Source: Amycolatopsis xylanica
GTDB lineage: Bacteria > Actinomycetota > Actinomycetes > Mycobacteriales > Pseudonocardiaceae
Assembly: GCF_900107045.1 (NCBI RefSeq)
Contig: NZ_FNON01000003.1
Span: 1 to 64,000 of the forward strand
Length of the DNA: 64,000 nt
Reading direction: 5' to 3'
Below are positions 32,947 to 41,093 of this stretch, piece after piece. A program made the position numbers and the translations under genes. A model generated the notes under the pieces. That model made no database searches. It was not told the DNA's origin and saw only the letters and a program-made list of their open reading frames with translations. How positions within the stretch are numbered: position 1 is the stretch's first letter; every line of letters begins with the position of its first letter.

Positions 32947-33974
32947 ACGCGACCCGCAACCAGGTCCGGCTCAGCCGGTTCCTCACGATGGCGCTGGTGC
33001 TCGCCGTGGTCACCGGCGGAATACTGTGGTGGATCTTCGACGGCCACGGCGACAAGCGGATCACCGCGTACTTCACCCGCGCGGTCGGCGTCTACACCGG
33101 CTCGGACGTGCGGCTGCTCGGCGTGCGGATCGGCGAAGTGGAGACCGTCACCCCGGACGGCGAACGCGTCGAGGTGACCATGCGGATCGACGGGGGCGTC
33201 GGCGTCGCCGAGGACGCGAACGTGCTGGTCATCGCGCCGAGCGTGGTCTCGGACCGGTACGTGCAGTTCTCGAAGCCGTCGCGTGGCGGGCCCCGGCTGG
33301 GCAACGGCGCCGTGATCGGCGTCGAGCGCACCGGCACCCCGGTCGAGCTCGACGAGCTCTACGCGAGCCTGAACACGCTGGCCACCGCGCTCGGCCCGAA
33401 CGGGGCCAACGCCAACGGCGCGCTGTCCGACCTGCTCAACACCGGCGCGGCCAACCTGCGCGGCAACGGGCGGCCGTTCAACGACAGCGTCCGCGAGTTC
33501 GCCGACCTGGCCAGGACCCTTGCGGGTAACAAGGACGACCTGTTCGGCACGGTCGACGAGCTGCAGCGGTTCACGAGCATGCTGGCGGGCAACGACAACC
33601 AGGTGTCGAACATCAACTCGCGGCTCGCCACCGTCACGCAAACGCTTGCGTCGAACAAGACCGAGCTGACGGGCGCGCTGGACGGGCTCGGACGGGCGCT
33701 CGCGGACGTGCAGGGCTTCCTCAAGGACAACCGCGCGCTCATCAAGTCCAATGTGGACAACCTGGCGGTGACCACGCAGACCTTGGTGGACAAGCGGGCC
33801 GCGCTGGCGGAGACGCTCGACGACATCCCGCTCGCGGTGACCGACGTGCTGAACGCGTTCGACCCGAAGTCCGGCACCCTGCAGGGCCGCACGGTGCTCG
33901 ACTACTACCTGCTGCCGCTGCCGGTCACCGGGCCGTTGTACCAGGGAGCGCCGTACCAGGGAGCGCCGAAATGA
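32943..33974 (+). CDS. mceD: MCE-family protein D
   Basis: 343-residue MCE protein: N-terminal anchor (about 14-34, MALVLAVVTGGILWWIF), MCE domain (VGVYTGSDVRLLGVRIGEVETV and VSDRYVQFSKP), long helical region with SNKTELTGALDGLGRAL. GTG start overlaps mceC. The extreme C terminus has a direct duplication YQGAPYQGAP, encoded by two identical 15-base units (about 33939-33968), suggesting recent slippage. Confidence 0.92.
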   Translation: MNATRNQVRLSRFLTMALVLAVVTGGILWWIFDGHGDKRITAYFTRAVGVYTGSDVRLLGVRIGEVETVTPDGERVEVTMRIDGGVGVAEDANVLVIAPSVVSDRYVQFSKPSRGGPRLGNGAVIGVERTGTPVELDELYASLNTLATALGPNGANANGALSDLLNTGAANLRGNGRPFNDSVREFADLARTLAGNKDDLFGTVDELQRFTSMLAGNDNQVSNINSRLATVTQTLASNKTELTGALDGLGRALADVQGFLKDNRALIKSNVDNLAVTTQTLVDKRAALAETLDDIPLAVTDVLNAFDPKSGTLQGRTVLDYYLLPLPVTGPLYQGAPYQGAPK

Positions 33975-35017
33975 AGCGCCTCGCGGTGATCGCCGCCTGC
34001 TGCCTGCTGGTCTCGTGCTCGTCCTCGGCCGAGTTCAAGGGCGTTTACGACCTGCCGCTGCCCGGCGGCGCCGACCTCGGCGACCATCCGTACCGCGTGA
34101 CCGTGCAGTTCGCGGACACGCTCGACCTGGTGCCGCAGGCCGCGGTGAAGGTCGACGACGTGCCGGTCGGCCGGGTCGAGACCATCAAGCTCGGCAAGGA
34201 CGGCTGGACGGCCGAGGCCACGGTCGCGGTCAACGGGGACGTGGTGCTGCCGTCCAACGCGGTCGCGCGGCTGCGGCAGTCCAGCCTGCTCGGCGAGAAG
34301 TTCGTGGAGCTAGCGAAGAGCGAGACACCCGCGCCGGACCGGCTGAAGGACGGCGCGGTCATCACGCCGGACCGGACCAACCGCAACCCGGAGTTCGAGG
34401 AGATCTTCGGCGCGCTGTCGCTGCTGCTCAACGGCGGCGGGATCGGGCAGCTGCAGACGATCAACCAGGAACTGTCCAAGGTGATGACCGGTAACGAGCA
34501 GGAGATCCGGTCATTCCTGTCCGGAGTGGACACGCTGGTCACGGACCTCGACGCGCACCGGGGCGACATCACGTCGGCGCTCGACGGCCTGAACCGGCTC
34601 TCGGCCACTTTGGACCGTCGCCGCACGCAGGTGTCCGGGGCGCTGACCGACCTCACGCCGGGCCTGAAGACGTTGACCGATCAGCGTTCCCAGCTGGTGA
34701 GCATGCTGTCCGCGCTCGACGATCTGTCCAAAGTGGCCGTCGACACGATCGACCGCAGCCGCGAGGACCTGGTCACCGACCTGCACTCACTCGCGCCGAT
34801 CCTGAAGCGGCTCGCCGACGCGGGTTCGGACCTGCCGAACGCACTGGAGATCCTGCCGACCTTCCCGTTCACCGACGAGGTCCTGCGCGGCCTGCGCGGC
34901 GACTACCTGAACATCTTCGCGACGATCGCGCCGGCGCCGGGGATGGTCATCCCGCCGCCCGGTGAGGGCGAGCCGCCGCTGCCGCTGCCGGTCGCCGGCG
35001 AGATGAGAGGCCGCTGA
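33971..35017 (+). CDS. mceE: MCE-family lipoprotein E (LprK-like)
   Basis: 348-residue MCE protein exported as a lipoprotein: MKRLAVIAACCLLVSCSS has the lipobox LVSC with Cys16 for lipidation, the hallmark of the E subunit in actinobacterial mce operons. MCE domain about 35-115 (VKVDDVPVGRVETIKLGKDG, SLLGEKFVELAK), helical stalk after it. It ends in a Pro-rich tail (PPPGEGEPPLPLP). Overlaps both neighbours. Confidence 0.94.
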   Translation: MKRLAVIAACCLLVSCSSSAEFKGVYDLPLPGGADLGDHPYRVTVQFADTLDLVPQAAVKVDDVPVGRVETIKLGKDGWTAEATVAVNGDVVLPSNAVARLRQSSLLGEKFVELAKSETPAPDRLKDGAVITPDRTNRNPEFEEIFGALSLLLNGGGIGQLQTINQELSKVMTGNEQEIRSFLSGVDTLVTDLDAHRGDITSALDGLNRLSATLDRRRTQVSGALTDLTPGLKTLTDQRSQLVSMLSALDDLSKVAVDTIDRSREDLVTDLHSLAPILKRLADAGSDLPNALEILPTFPFTDEVLRGLRGDYLNIFATIAPAPGMVIPPPGEGEPPLPLPVAGEMRGR

Positions 35018-36219
35018 TGCTGACCGCGAAGGTTCGGATCCAGGTTCTCGTGTTCGTGGTGCTCGCGCTGGCCGTGAGCGCGTTCGTCGGCGCCAAGTAC
35101 GCCGGGCTCGGCAGGCTGCTGGGGAGTGGGTCGTACCTGGTCAAGATCGAGCTCGCCGACGGCGGCGGGCTGTTCACCAACGGCGAGGTCACCTATCGCG
35201 GGGTCGCCGTCGGCCGGGTCGGCGAGCTGCGGCTGACCCGCACCGGCATGGAGGCCGACCTGCTCATCGACGACTCCGCGCCGCGGATCCCGGTGAACTC
35301 GATGGCCATCGTGACCAACCGGTCCGCGGTCGGCGAGCAGTACGTCGACCTGCAGCCGCGCACGGACGGCGGGCCGTTCCTCGGCGACGGCGCGGTCATC
35401 CCGCGCGAGTCGACGCGGATCCCGTTGCCGGTACAGGACCTGCTCGGCAACCTCAGCGCGCTGAGCGCCTCGGTGCCGACCGAATCGCTGCGCACGGTCA
35501 TCGACGAGTTCGACGACGCGCTGCGTAACTCGGGGCCGAACCTGCAGGTGCTGATCGACTCGGCAAACTCGTTCACGCAGAGCGCGGCCGCGCACCTGCC
35601 GCAGACCCAGACGCTGATCGGCGACGGTGCGACCGTGTTGCGCACCCAGGTCGACTCGACGGCGGCGTGGCGCACGTTCACCGGCAGCGCCAAGCAGTTC
35701 GCGGCCGCACTGTCCAGTTCGGACGGTGACCTGCGCAAGCTGATCGAGACGGCGCCGCAGGCGTCGACGCAGGTCACGTCGCTGCTGCGAGAGAACAGCC
35801 CCGGGCTGCCGGTGCTCGTCGCGAACCTGCTGACACTGTCCAAAGTGTTCTCCTCGCGCTCGAACGGACTGGAGCAGCTGCTGGTCAACACGCCGCGCGC
35901 GGTCGCGACCACCTCGTCGGCGATCACGCCGGACACCGCGCACCTGTCGCTGGCGCTGACGTTCAACGACCCGCCGCCGTGCCTGAAGGGCTATGAGAGC
36001 ACGACCGTCCGGTCCAGTGACGTCGTGACGCCGCTGCCGCTCAACACGACCGCGGCGTGCACGCTGCCCTACGGCGACCCGAGTTCGGTGCGCGGCTCGC
36101 AGAACGCGCCGCATCCGCCCGTGCCGGACGCGGCCAAGCCCGGCGGCGTCGGCCCGGTCACCCTGCCCGGCCTGCAGGTTTCCACGGACCTGAAGGAGCT
36201 GCTGTGGCTTGGCAAATGA
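35017..36219 (+). CDS. mceF: MCE-family protein F
   Basis: 400-residue last conduit subunit: anchor about 7-27 (IQVLVFVVLALAVSAFVGA), MCE domain (GGGLFTNGEVTYRGVAVGRVGELRLT, SAVGEQYVDLQP), helical stalk (about 135-300) and a C-terminal region with PPPCLKGYES and AACTLPYGDP Cys. The start overlaps the mceE stop as TGATG. It is followed without a gap by a Mam gene. Confidence 0.93.
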   Translation: MLTAKVRIQVLVFVVLALAVSAFVGAKYAGLGRLLGSGSYLVKIELADGGGLFTNGEVTYRGVAVGRVGELRLTRTGMEADLLIDDSAPRIPVNSMAIVTNRSAVGEQYVDLQPRTDGGPFLGDGAVIPRESTRIPLPVQDLLGNLSALSASVPTESLRTVIDEFDDALRNSGPNLQVLIDSANSFTQSAAAHLPQTQTLIGDGATVLRTQVDSTAAWRTFTGSAKQFAAALSSSDGDLRKLIETAPQASTQVTSLLRENSPGLPVLVANLLTLSKVFSSRSNGLEQLLVNTPRAVATTSSAITPDTAHLSLALTFNDPPPCLKGYESTTVRSSDVVTPLPLNTTAACTLPYGDPSSVRGSQNAPHPPVPDAAKPGGVGPVTLPGLQVSTDLKELLWLGK

Positions 36220-36698
36220 AGACGGGCCTGGCGGCCGTCACCGTCGCCACGGTGTTCGCGGGCTGGTCCGGCTGGTCGTGGCTCTCGGCTTCGCAGGACG
36301 AATCGCTGACCTACGCCCAGTTGCGCGATGAGGCGTTGCAGGCGGGCCGCGAGCAGATCGCGCAGCTCAGCACGCTCGACTATCACGACGCGCACGCCGG
36401 GGTCGCGCGCTGGCTCGACGTGTCCACCGGGGCGCTGCGTGACCAGCTCGAGCACACCGATGAGAACGCGCTGGCCGCGACGGCGACCGTGTCGACCGGC
36501 AAGGTGCTCGACGCCGCCGTGAGCGACCTGAACGCGCACGCCGGCACCGCGAAACTGCTGGCGTCGGTGGAGATCACGGTCGCGAAGAACGGCGTCGCGC
36601 CCGGCACCAAGCGCAACCGGTTCACCGCGCAGCTGACCAAGACCGACGGCGGCTGGAAGCTCAGCGCGCTCGACCAGATCCCGGTGGGTGCGCGATGA
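36216..36698 (+). CDS. Mce-associated membrane protein (Mam)
   Basis: 160-residue bitopic membrane protein: short cytoplasmic N terminus, transmembrane helix (about 5-25, AAVTVATVFAGWSGWSWL), then a periplasmic NTF2/VirB8-like domain ending GGWKLSALDQIPVGAR, which is the usual close of Mam proteins. Such proteins stabilise or accompany mce transporters. ATG at 36216 overlaps mceF; a GTG at 36204 is an alternative. Coupled to the next gene by 4 bases. Confidence 0.85.
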   Translation: MKTGLAAVTVATVFAGWSGWSWLSASQDESLTYAQLRDEALQAGREQIAQLSTLDYHDAHAGVARWLDVSTGALRDQLEHTDENALAATATVSTGKVLDAAVSDLNAHAGTAKLLASVEITVAKNGVAPGTKRNRFTAQLTKTDGGWKLSALDQIPVGAR

Positions 36699-37237
36699 CC
36701 GCCGTGACGCTCGACCGGACGTTCCTGCCCGCGATGCCGCCGGTCCAGCGCTCGCCGCTGGTGCTGATGGTGGTCGCGGTGCTGCTCTGCGGGCTGGGCG
36801 CGTGGTTCACCGTCGAGGCGGGTGACCTGCGCTCCTCGCCTGCCGCCTCGAACCGGGCGCTGGTCGACGTCGGCGCGACGGCCGAGGTCAACTCGGCGGT
36901 CACGCTGGCCGTCAACCGGATCTTCTCGTACTCCTACGACAAGACCGACGTCACCGAGAAGGCCGCGTCCGCCGTGCTGCGCGGCAAGGCGCAGGAGACC
37001 TACCACCAGCTGTTCGCGCAGGTGCGGCAGCTGGCTCCGCAACAGAAGCTGGTGCTGACCACCCGGGTCGTCAGCTCGGCCGTGCAGTCACTCGACGGCA
37101 CGCACGCCAGGTTGCTCGTGTTCCTCGACCAGTCCGCTCAGCGTGGCGGGACGGAAAGCGTTGCCGCGTCACAGCTTTCGGTCACCGCCGAGCGGCAGGA
37201 CGGCACCTGGGTCATCACCGATCTCACGCCAAGGTAA
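36695..37237 (+). CDS. Mce-associated membrane protein (Mam), second copy
   Basis: 180-residue second Mam-type protein: transmembrane helix about 23-43 (LVLMVVAVLLCGLGAWFTVEA) and an extracytoplasmic NTF2-like domain ending QDGTWVITDLTPR. The central stretch AVTLAVNRIFSYSYDKTD and VLRGKAQETYHQLFAQV is typical. Last clear member of the mce operon; a secreted protein gene follows 25 bases on. Confidence 0.85.
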   Translation: MTAVTLDRTFLPAMPPVQRSPLVLMVVAVLLCGLGAWFTVEAGDLRSSPAASNRALVDVGATAEVNSAVTLAVNRIFSYSYDKTDVTEKAASAVLRGKAQETYHQLFAQVRQLAPQQKLVLTTRVVSSAVQSLDGTHARLLVFLDQSAQRGGTESVAASQLSVTAERQDGTWVITDLTPR

Positions 37238-37262
37238 ATCACCGAGAGAAGGAGAAATACCG

Positions 37263-37889
37263 ATGCGCTCTCGTTTAGTTGTCATGCTCGCGTCCGCTTT
37301 CATCGGCGCGGGAGTGGTCACCGCGACACCCGCTCTGGCCGACGATCCCCTCGAAATCCCGGTCTCCTACACGGTCGCGGGCTCGTCGATCGTCAAGAAG
37401 ACCGGCAGCGCGCTGCAACTCGGCCCCGGCCAGCTCAACGGCGCCATCGTCATCGACGGCGACAACGTCGGCATCAAGGGCGACCTGTCACTGCCGCCGT
37501 CCAAGGCCAACATCTCGCTGCTGTCCGGCATCTTCCGGATCAAGGCGACGGTCAAGGTGATCCCGCTCGGCCAGGTCCAGGGGTCCATCAAGGACGGTGA
37601 CCTCAAGACGCACGCCTTGGCCAACATGGAGATCAGCGACATCTGGGCGGGCCCGATCATCCCGGTCTTCCCGCTCCCGACGGTCCCGAAGAGCTGCAAG
37701 ACCGTCTCCCCGATCAGCCTCGACCTGATCACCAAGGACGTCGACCTCTTCGCCCCCTCCATCACCTCGACCGGCGAGTTCACCATCCCGTCCTTCAAGG
37801 ACTGCTTCATCGCCGACATCGCCTTGGGCGCCCTCGTCTCCGGCCCAGGCAACACCATCTCCCTCACCCTCACCTCCAACCAGCGCTAA
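37263..37889 (+). CDS. Secreted Mce-linked protein, C-module only
   Basis: 208-residue secreted protein with a signal peptide (about 1-26, ending TPALADD) and AGAAGGAGA before the ATG. The mature part is beta-rich. It has the same C-terminal signature as the 430-residue protein at 39801: a Cys, then PISLDL, then FTIPSFKDC and a closing SLTL strand. Family name unknown to me; paralogy to the second half of the 39801 product is visible by eye. It follows the Mam genes in the same direction, so it is probably co-transcribed and acts in the envelope. Confidence 0.75.
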   Translation: MRSRLVVMLASAFIGAGVVTATPALADDPLEIPVSYTVAGSSIVKKTGSALQLGPGQLNGAIVIDGDNVGIKGDLSLPPSKANISLLSGIFRIKATVKVIPLGQVQGSIKDGDLKTHALANMEISDIWAGPIIPVFPLPTVPKSCKTVSPISLDLITKDVDLFAPSITSTGEFTIPSFKDCFIADIALGALVSGPGNTISLTLTSNQR

Positions 37890-37979
37890 AAAAATCCCAA
37901 TGTGGCTTTCGTCAGGTTCCGTCTGACGAAAGCCACATTGGCGGCCTGAAAACTGACCAATGCCACATTGGGATTTTTT
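37888..37979. terminator. Composite bidirectional terminator with nested hairpins
   Basis: Between convergent genes. The inner stem AATGTGGCTTTCGTCAG pairs with CTGACGAAAGCCACATT. The outer arms AAAAAATCCCAATGTGGC and GCCACATTGGGATTTTTT can pair with each other, and CCAATG-CCA-CATTGG forms a third small stem. GCCACATTGG occurs twice, so alternative folds compete. The A-run and T-run give termination signals on both strands. Confidence 0.82.
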
Positions 37980-37994
37980 TGGCTTGCGTGGGGG

Positions 37995-38903
37995 TCAGGG
38001 GCAGGGTTGACCTGGGGTTATGAGGGCGAGGCTGAGGCGTTCGCCCGCGGCGAGGGCGAGGATGGGGGCGCAGACGCCGTCGGCGGGGTCGCGCTCGTTG
38101 GACTCGTTGGAGCCCCAGCTGACCATGGAGCCGTCGGACTTGAGGACGAGGTTGTAGTTCCAGCCCGCGTCGATGGCGACGACGTCGGACTTGGCTTCGT
38201 CGGGGACGTCGCGCTGACCGTACTTGTTGTCACCCCACGCGATGACGCCGCCGTTCTTCAAGGCGAGGCTGTGTTTGTAGCCGGCGGAAATGGCGGTCAC
38301 GCCGGAAAGGGCGTCGGCCGGGACGTTCGTTTGGCCGCTCGCGTTCGTGCCCCACGCGAGAACGGTTCCGCCTTTCAACGCCAAACTGTGATCGCCGCCC
38401 GCGGAAACGGTCGAAACGCCGGAAAGGGCGGCCGCCGGAACGTCGGTGCGAGAGCCCCAGCTGAGCACCCGGCCGCCTTTCACGGCCAAATTGTGGAAAA
38501 CGCTCGTCGAAATCGACGTTACGCCTGAAGTGGCCGCCGATGGCACGTTCGACTGGCCGTACCAGTTGTTGCCCCAGGCAAGCACGGCGCCATTCTTCAG
38601 TGCGAGTTCGTGCCCCCATCCGGCGGCTATCGCCGTTACTCCGGATGCCGCGGCCGCGGGCACCGCGAGCTGGCCGTAGTTGTTGTCGCCCCAGGCGATG
38701 ACCCCGCCGTTCTTGAGCGCGAGGCCGTTCAAACTCCCTGCCGACATCGCTGTCACTCCGTCCGCGACCGACGGTGGAACCGTTGTCTGGCCGTAACTTC
38801 CCCAACCCCATGGGATCACTCCCCCTGGTTCGACGGCGAGCGCTGGCGCGCTTGAGACGAGCATGAGCGCGGCGACGGCCGCGGCTCGGACGACGACGGA
38901 CAT
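37995..38903 (-). CDS. Secreted RCC1-repeat beta-propeller protein
   Basis: 302-residue secreted protein: signal peptide about 1-23 (ending APALAV), then seven RCC1-type repeats of about 39 residues with the pattern (G)VIAWGDNxYGQxxVPxxAxSGVTAIxAGxxHxLALK, enough for one seven-bladed propeller. Repeat four is shortened. Bacterial RCC1 proteins bind proteins or glycans, and the partner here is unknown. It is convergent with the secreted C-module gene and divergent from the DUF6801-type genes. Confidence 0.85.
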   Translation of the reverse strand: MSVVVRAAAVAALMLVSSAPALAVEPGGVIPWGWGSYGQTTVPPSVADGVTAMSAGSLNGLALKNGGVIAWGDNNYGQLAVPAAAASGVTAIAAGWGHELALKNGAVLAWGNNWYGQSNVPSAATSGVTSISTSVFHNLAVKGGRVLSWGSRTDVPAAALSGVSTVSAGGDHSLALKGGTVLAWGTNASGQTNVPADALSGVTAISAGYKHSLALKNGGVIAWGDNKYGQRDVPDEAKSDVVAIDAGWNYNLVLKSDGSMVSWGSNESNERDPADGVCAPILALAAGERLSLALITPGQPCP

Positions 38904-39032
38904 CGATGCCTCATTTCCGTTTCTTTGTCACCGGCGCACAAAATTCATAATCGCAATCGGCGGTCCGTGACAAGAAAACCAGTCAGCTGACAGGTACTGC
39001 CGCTATGTCGACAAAGGAGCCTTGTTCCTTAC

Positions 39033-39047
39033 CTAACTCGCGAGTAG
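39033..39047. promoter_or_regulatory. Palindrome CTAACTCGCGAGTAG, possible TetR-type operator
   Basis: ACTCGCGAGT is a perfect 10-bp palindrome with flanks giving CTAACTCGCGAGTAG. It matches 11 of 16 positions of the mce-promoter repeat at 28079-28094, including ACTC and AGTA. It lies in the 278-base gap between the divergent RCC1 and DUF6801-type genes; the rest of that gap shows only small palindromes such as TCAGCTGA and TGTCGACA. Confidence 0.4.
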
Positions 39048-39181
39048 CCTCCTTTTCGGCAGGTGAGCCCAGTGGTACTCCAAACCACCCGGAACGGCAA
39101 TCAAGGAAAGATCACAAGATTGCCGAATGGCGCACGCAGCCAGCCATCGAGACGTAAACTGGATCAAAGGAGATGACAGGT

Positions 39182-39787
39182 ATGTCCCGTAGACTGGGCA
39201 CATTATCCGCAGGCGCGGCGATCATCGGCGCCGTCGCCATGCTGACCGCCGGAACCGCCGTCGCCGTCACCAACTACCACACCGGAACAGTGGCGTTCAC
39301 GTGCAACTTCCCGTCGATCGGCTCACAGCAGCTCGACGTCACCGCGCAGTTCAACGGGCCGGACTCGGTCCCGTCGGGCGGCACGGCCACCCCGACCGGC
39401 CTCGCGGGCACCGCGACCATCTCCAGCCAGATCCACGCGCTGCTCAACGCCGCGAACTACGACGGCGTGCGCGGTAAGGCCAACGTCCCGGTGGTGGCCA
39501 CCAACGCGACCCCGGTCAACTCCACGGTGACCAACGTGAACGTGCCGGAGCAGATCTTCCCGTACGTGCCGGGCCCGCTGACCATCCAGATCGTGCAGGA
39601 CGCGGGCACCGGCATCCCGACGCTGACCGCGGGCTCGCCCGGTGTCGCGTCGCTTTCGCTCAACACCACGCTGAACGCGCAGCTCGAGTTCCACAAGAAG
39701 AGCGGCACCTGGTCGGCGTGGACGTTCAACTGCAACGTCAAGGCCGGGCAGAACCGCGCCTTCAGCCCTGACATGCCTGTCACGTAA
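39182..39787 (+). CDS. Secreted DUF6801-like protein, N-module only
   Basis: 201-residue secreted protein with a signal peptide (about 1-28, ending GTAVAV). The mature beta-rich domain begins YHTGTVAFTCNFPSIGSQQLDVTAQFNGP and ends with WTFNCNVKAGQ, so two Cys frame the module. It resembles the first half of the next gene's product. ATG at 39182 is preferred over 39173 because AAAGGAG needs the 9-base spacing. It forms a pair with the 430-residue gene 13 bases downstream. Function unknown; envelope role inferred. Confidence 0.75.
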   Translation: MSRRLGTLSAGAAIIGAVAMLTAGTAVAVTNYHTGTVAFTCNFPSIGSQQLDVTAQFNGPDSVPSGGTATPTGLAGTATISSQIHALLNAANYDGVRGKANVPVVATNATPVNSTVTNVNVPEQIFPYVPGPLTIQIVQDAGTGIPTLTAGSPGVASLSLNTTLNAQLEFHKKSGTWSAWTFNCNVKAGQNRAFSPDMPVT

Positions 39788-39800
39788 GGAAAGGACTCAC

Positions 39801-41093
39801 ATGCCGCACCCGATCAGGACGAAGGTCTTCGTCGTGCTGGCCACGGCCTGCCTGATCGGGGCGGTGAGTTCCACCGGCTCGGCGTCCGAGCCCGCACCGC
39901 AGACCATCACCAAGTCGCTCAAGCACACCTGCCTCTTCGGCGAGGTGCCCCGCCCGGTCGCCTTCGAGGTGACCGCGACGCTCCCGACGGCCGTCCCCAA
40001 GGGACAGCCGGTGCCGATCGAGAACTTCTCGCTCAAGTTCGCGCTGCCCAAAGAGGCGCTGCCGCCGGAGACCACCTCGGTCGAAGGCGGCGTCTCACTG
40101 GACCTGACGGGCAAGCGCAAAGCCATCCACAGCAAGGAAACCAAGCTTCCGGTCGTGCTCGACATCGCGGCGACCCCGGTCACCTCGGAAGAGCTCACGC
40201 TGACCGCCACCGGCAAGCCAGGAGCGCTGGCGATGACCACCAGCGGCAGGCTGATCATCTCCTTCGGCGCCCCCGAACTCGCGCTGAACACCAAAGACGC
40301 CAAGGACACCAAGGCGCGCGTGAAGTGCACGCTGGACGCCGATCAGGACGCCGCGCTCGGCAGCGTCGCGGTGATCCCGCCGAAGTCCGAAGAGGACACC
40401 CCGGCCACCACACCGGACGGTGACGAGGAAACCCAGGCGCCGAAAGCGAAAGCCGACGAGCCCGACCCGAACGTCATCGTCGTCCCGCTCGACCCGCTGA
40501 CCGTCAACGGCACGTCGACCATCGTCAAGCTCGGCGCGAAGGCCCCGATCGGCCCGTCGGTCGTGATCGCCGGGCACGTGCTGCTCGACGCGGTCGATCC
40601 CACCGCCCCGCTGATCTCCGAGGGCGAGGCGGTGCTCCCGCCGGTGCAGGTCGCGTTCCTGGGCTTCGGCTTCATGCCGGTCAACGCCACGGCCGAATTC
40701 CTGCCGGTGGACTACCAGATCAACAACCTGGTCCCGGTCAAGGCGGTCGTCACGGCCGAGCCGGACGGGCTGACCTACGGCCGCTCGCATATCGAGGTCT
40801 ACGCGCGGCTGAGCAACGTCAAGGTCAACGGCGCCCCGCTCGACGTCGGCACCAAGTGCATGTCGTCGACGCCGATCTCGATCGACCTCTACGGCCCCTA
40901 CGACGCGTTCAGCGGCGGCGTGCTCAAGACGGACCCGAACTCCCCCGACCCGGCGCTGCGCGGGTTCACCATCCCGAGCTTCGCGGGCTGCGGCGCGGCC
41001 GAGCCGCTGAGCCCGCTCTTCACCGGCATGTCATCGGGCCCGATGAACCAAGCCGAGGTGACGGTGGCGTTGCTGTTCCCCAAGCCCGAGTAG
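39801..41093 (+). CDS. Secreted two-module protein (DUF6801-like N-module + C-module)
   Basis: 430-residue secreted protein: signal peptide about 1-29 (ending TGSASEP). The N-module (about 35-170) starts KHTCLFGEVPRPVAFEVTA, as in the preceding gene. A Pro/Thr/Glu linker follows (about 190-230), then a C-module (about 232-430) ending TKCMSSTPISIDLYGP...GFTIPSFAGCG. The C-module matches the 208-residue protein at 37263, so this gene joins both modules of its neighbours. The 3' end overlaps the convergent PucR-type gene by 74 bases. Function unknown. Confidence 0.75.
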   Translation: MPHPIRTKVFVVLATACLIGAVSSTGSASEPAPQTITKSLKHTCLFGEVPRPVAFEVTATLPTAVPKGQPVPIENFSLKFALPKEALPPETTSVEGGVSLDLTGKRKAIHSKETKLPVVLDIAATPVTSEELTLTATGKPGALAMTTSGRLIISFGAPELALNTKDAKDTKARVKCTLDADQDAALGSVAVIPPKSEEDTPATTPDGDEETQAPKAKADEPDPNVIVVPLDPLTVNGTSTIVKLGAKAPIGPSVVIAGHVLLDAVDPTAPLISEGEAVLPPVQVAFLGFGFMPVNATAEFLPVDYQINNLVPVKAVVTAEPDGLTYGRSHIEVYARLSNVKVNGAPLDVGTKCMSSTPISIDLYGPYDAFSGGVLKTDPNSPDPALRGFTIPSFAGCGAAEPLSPLFTGMSSGPMNQAEVTVALLFPKPE

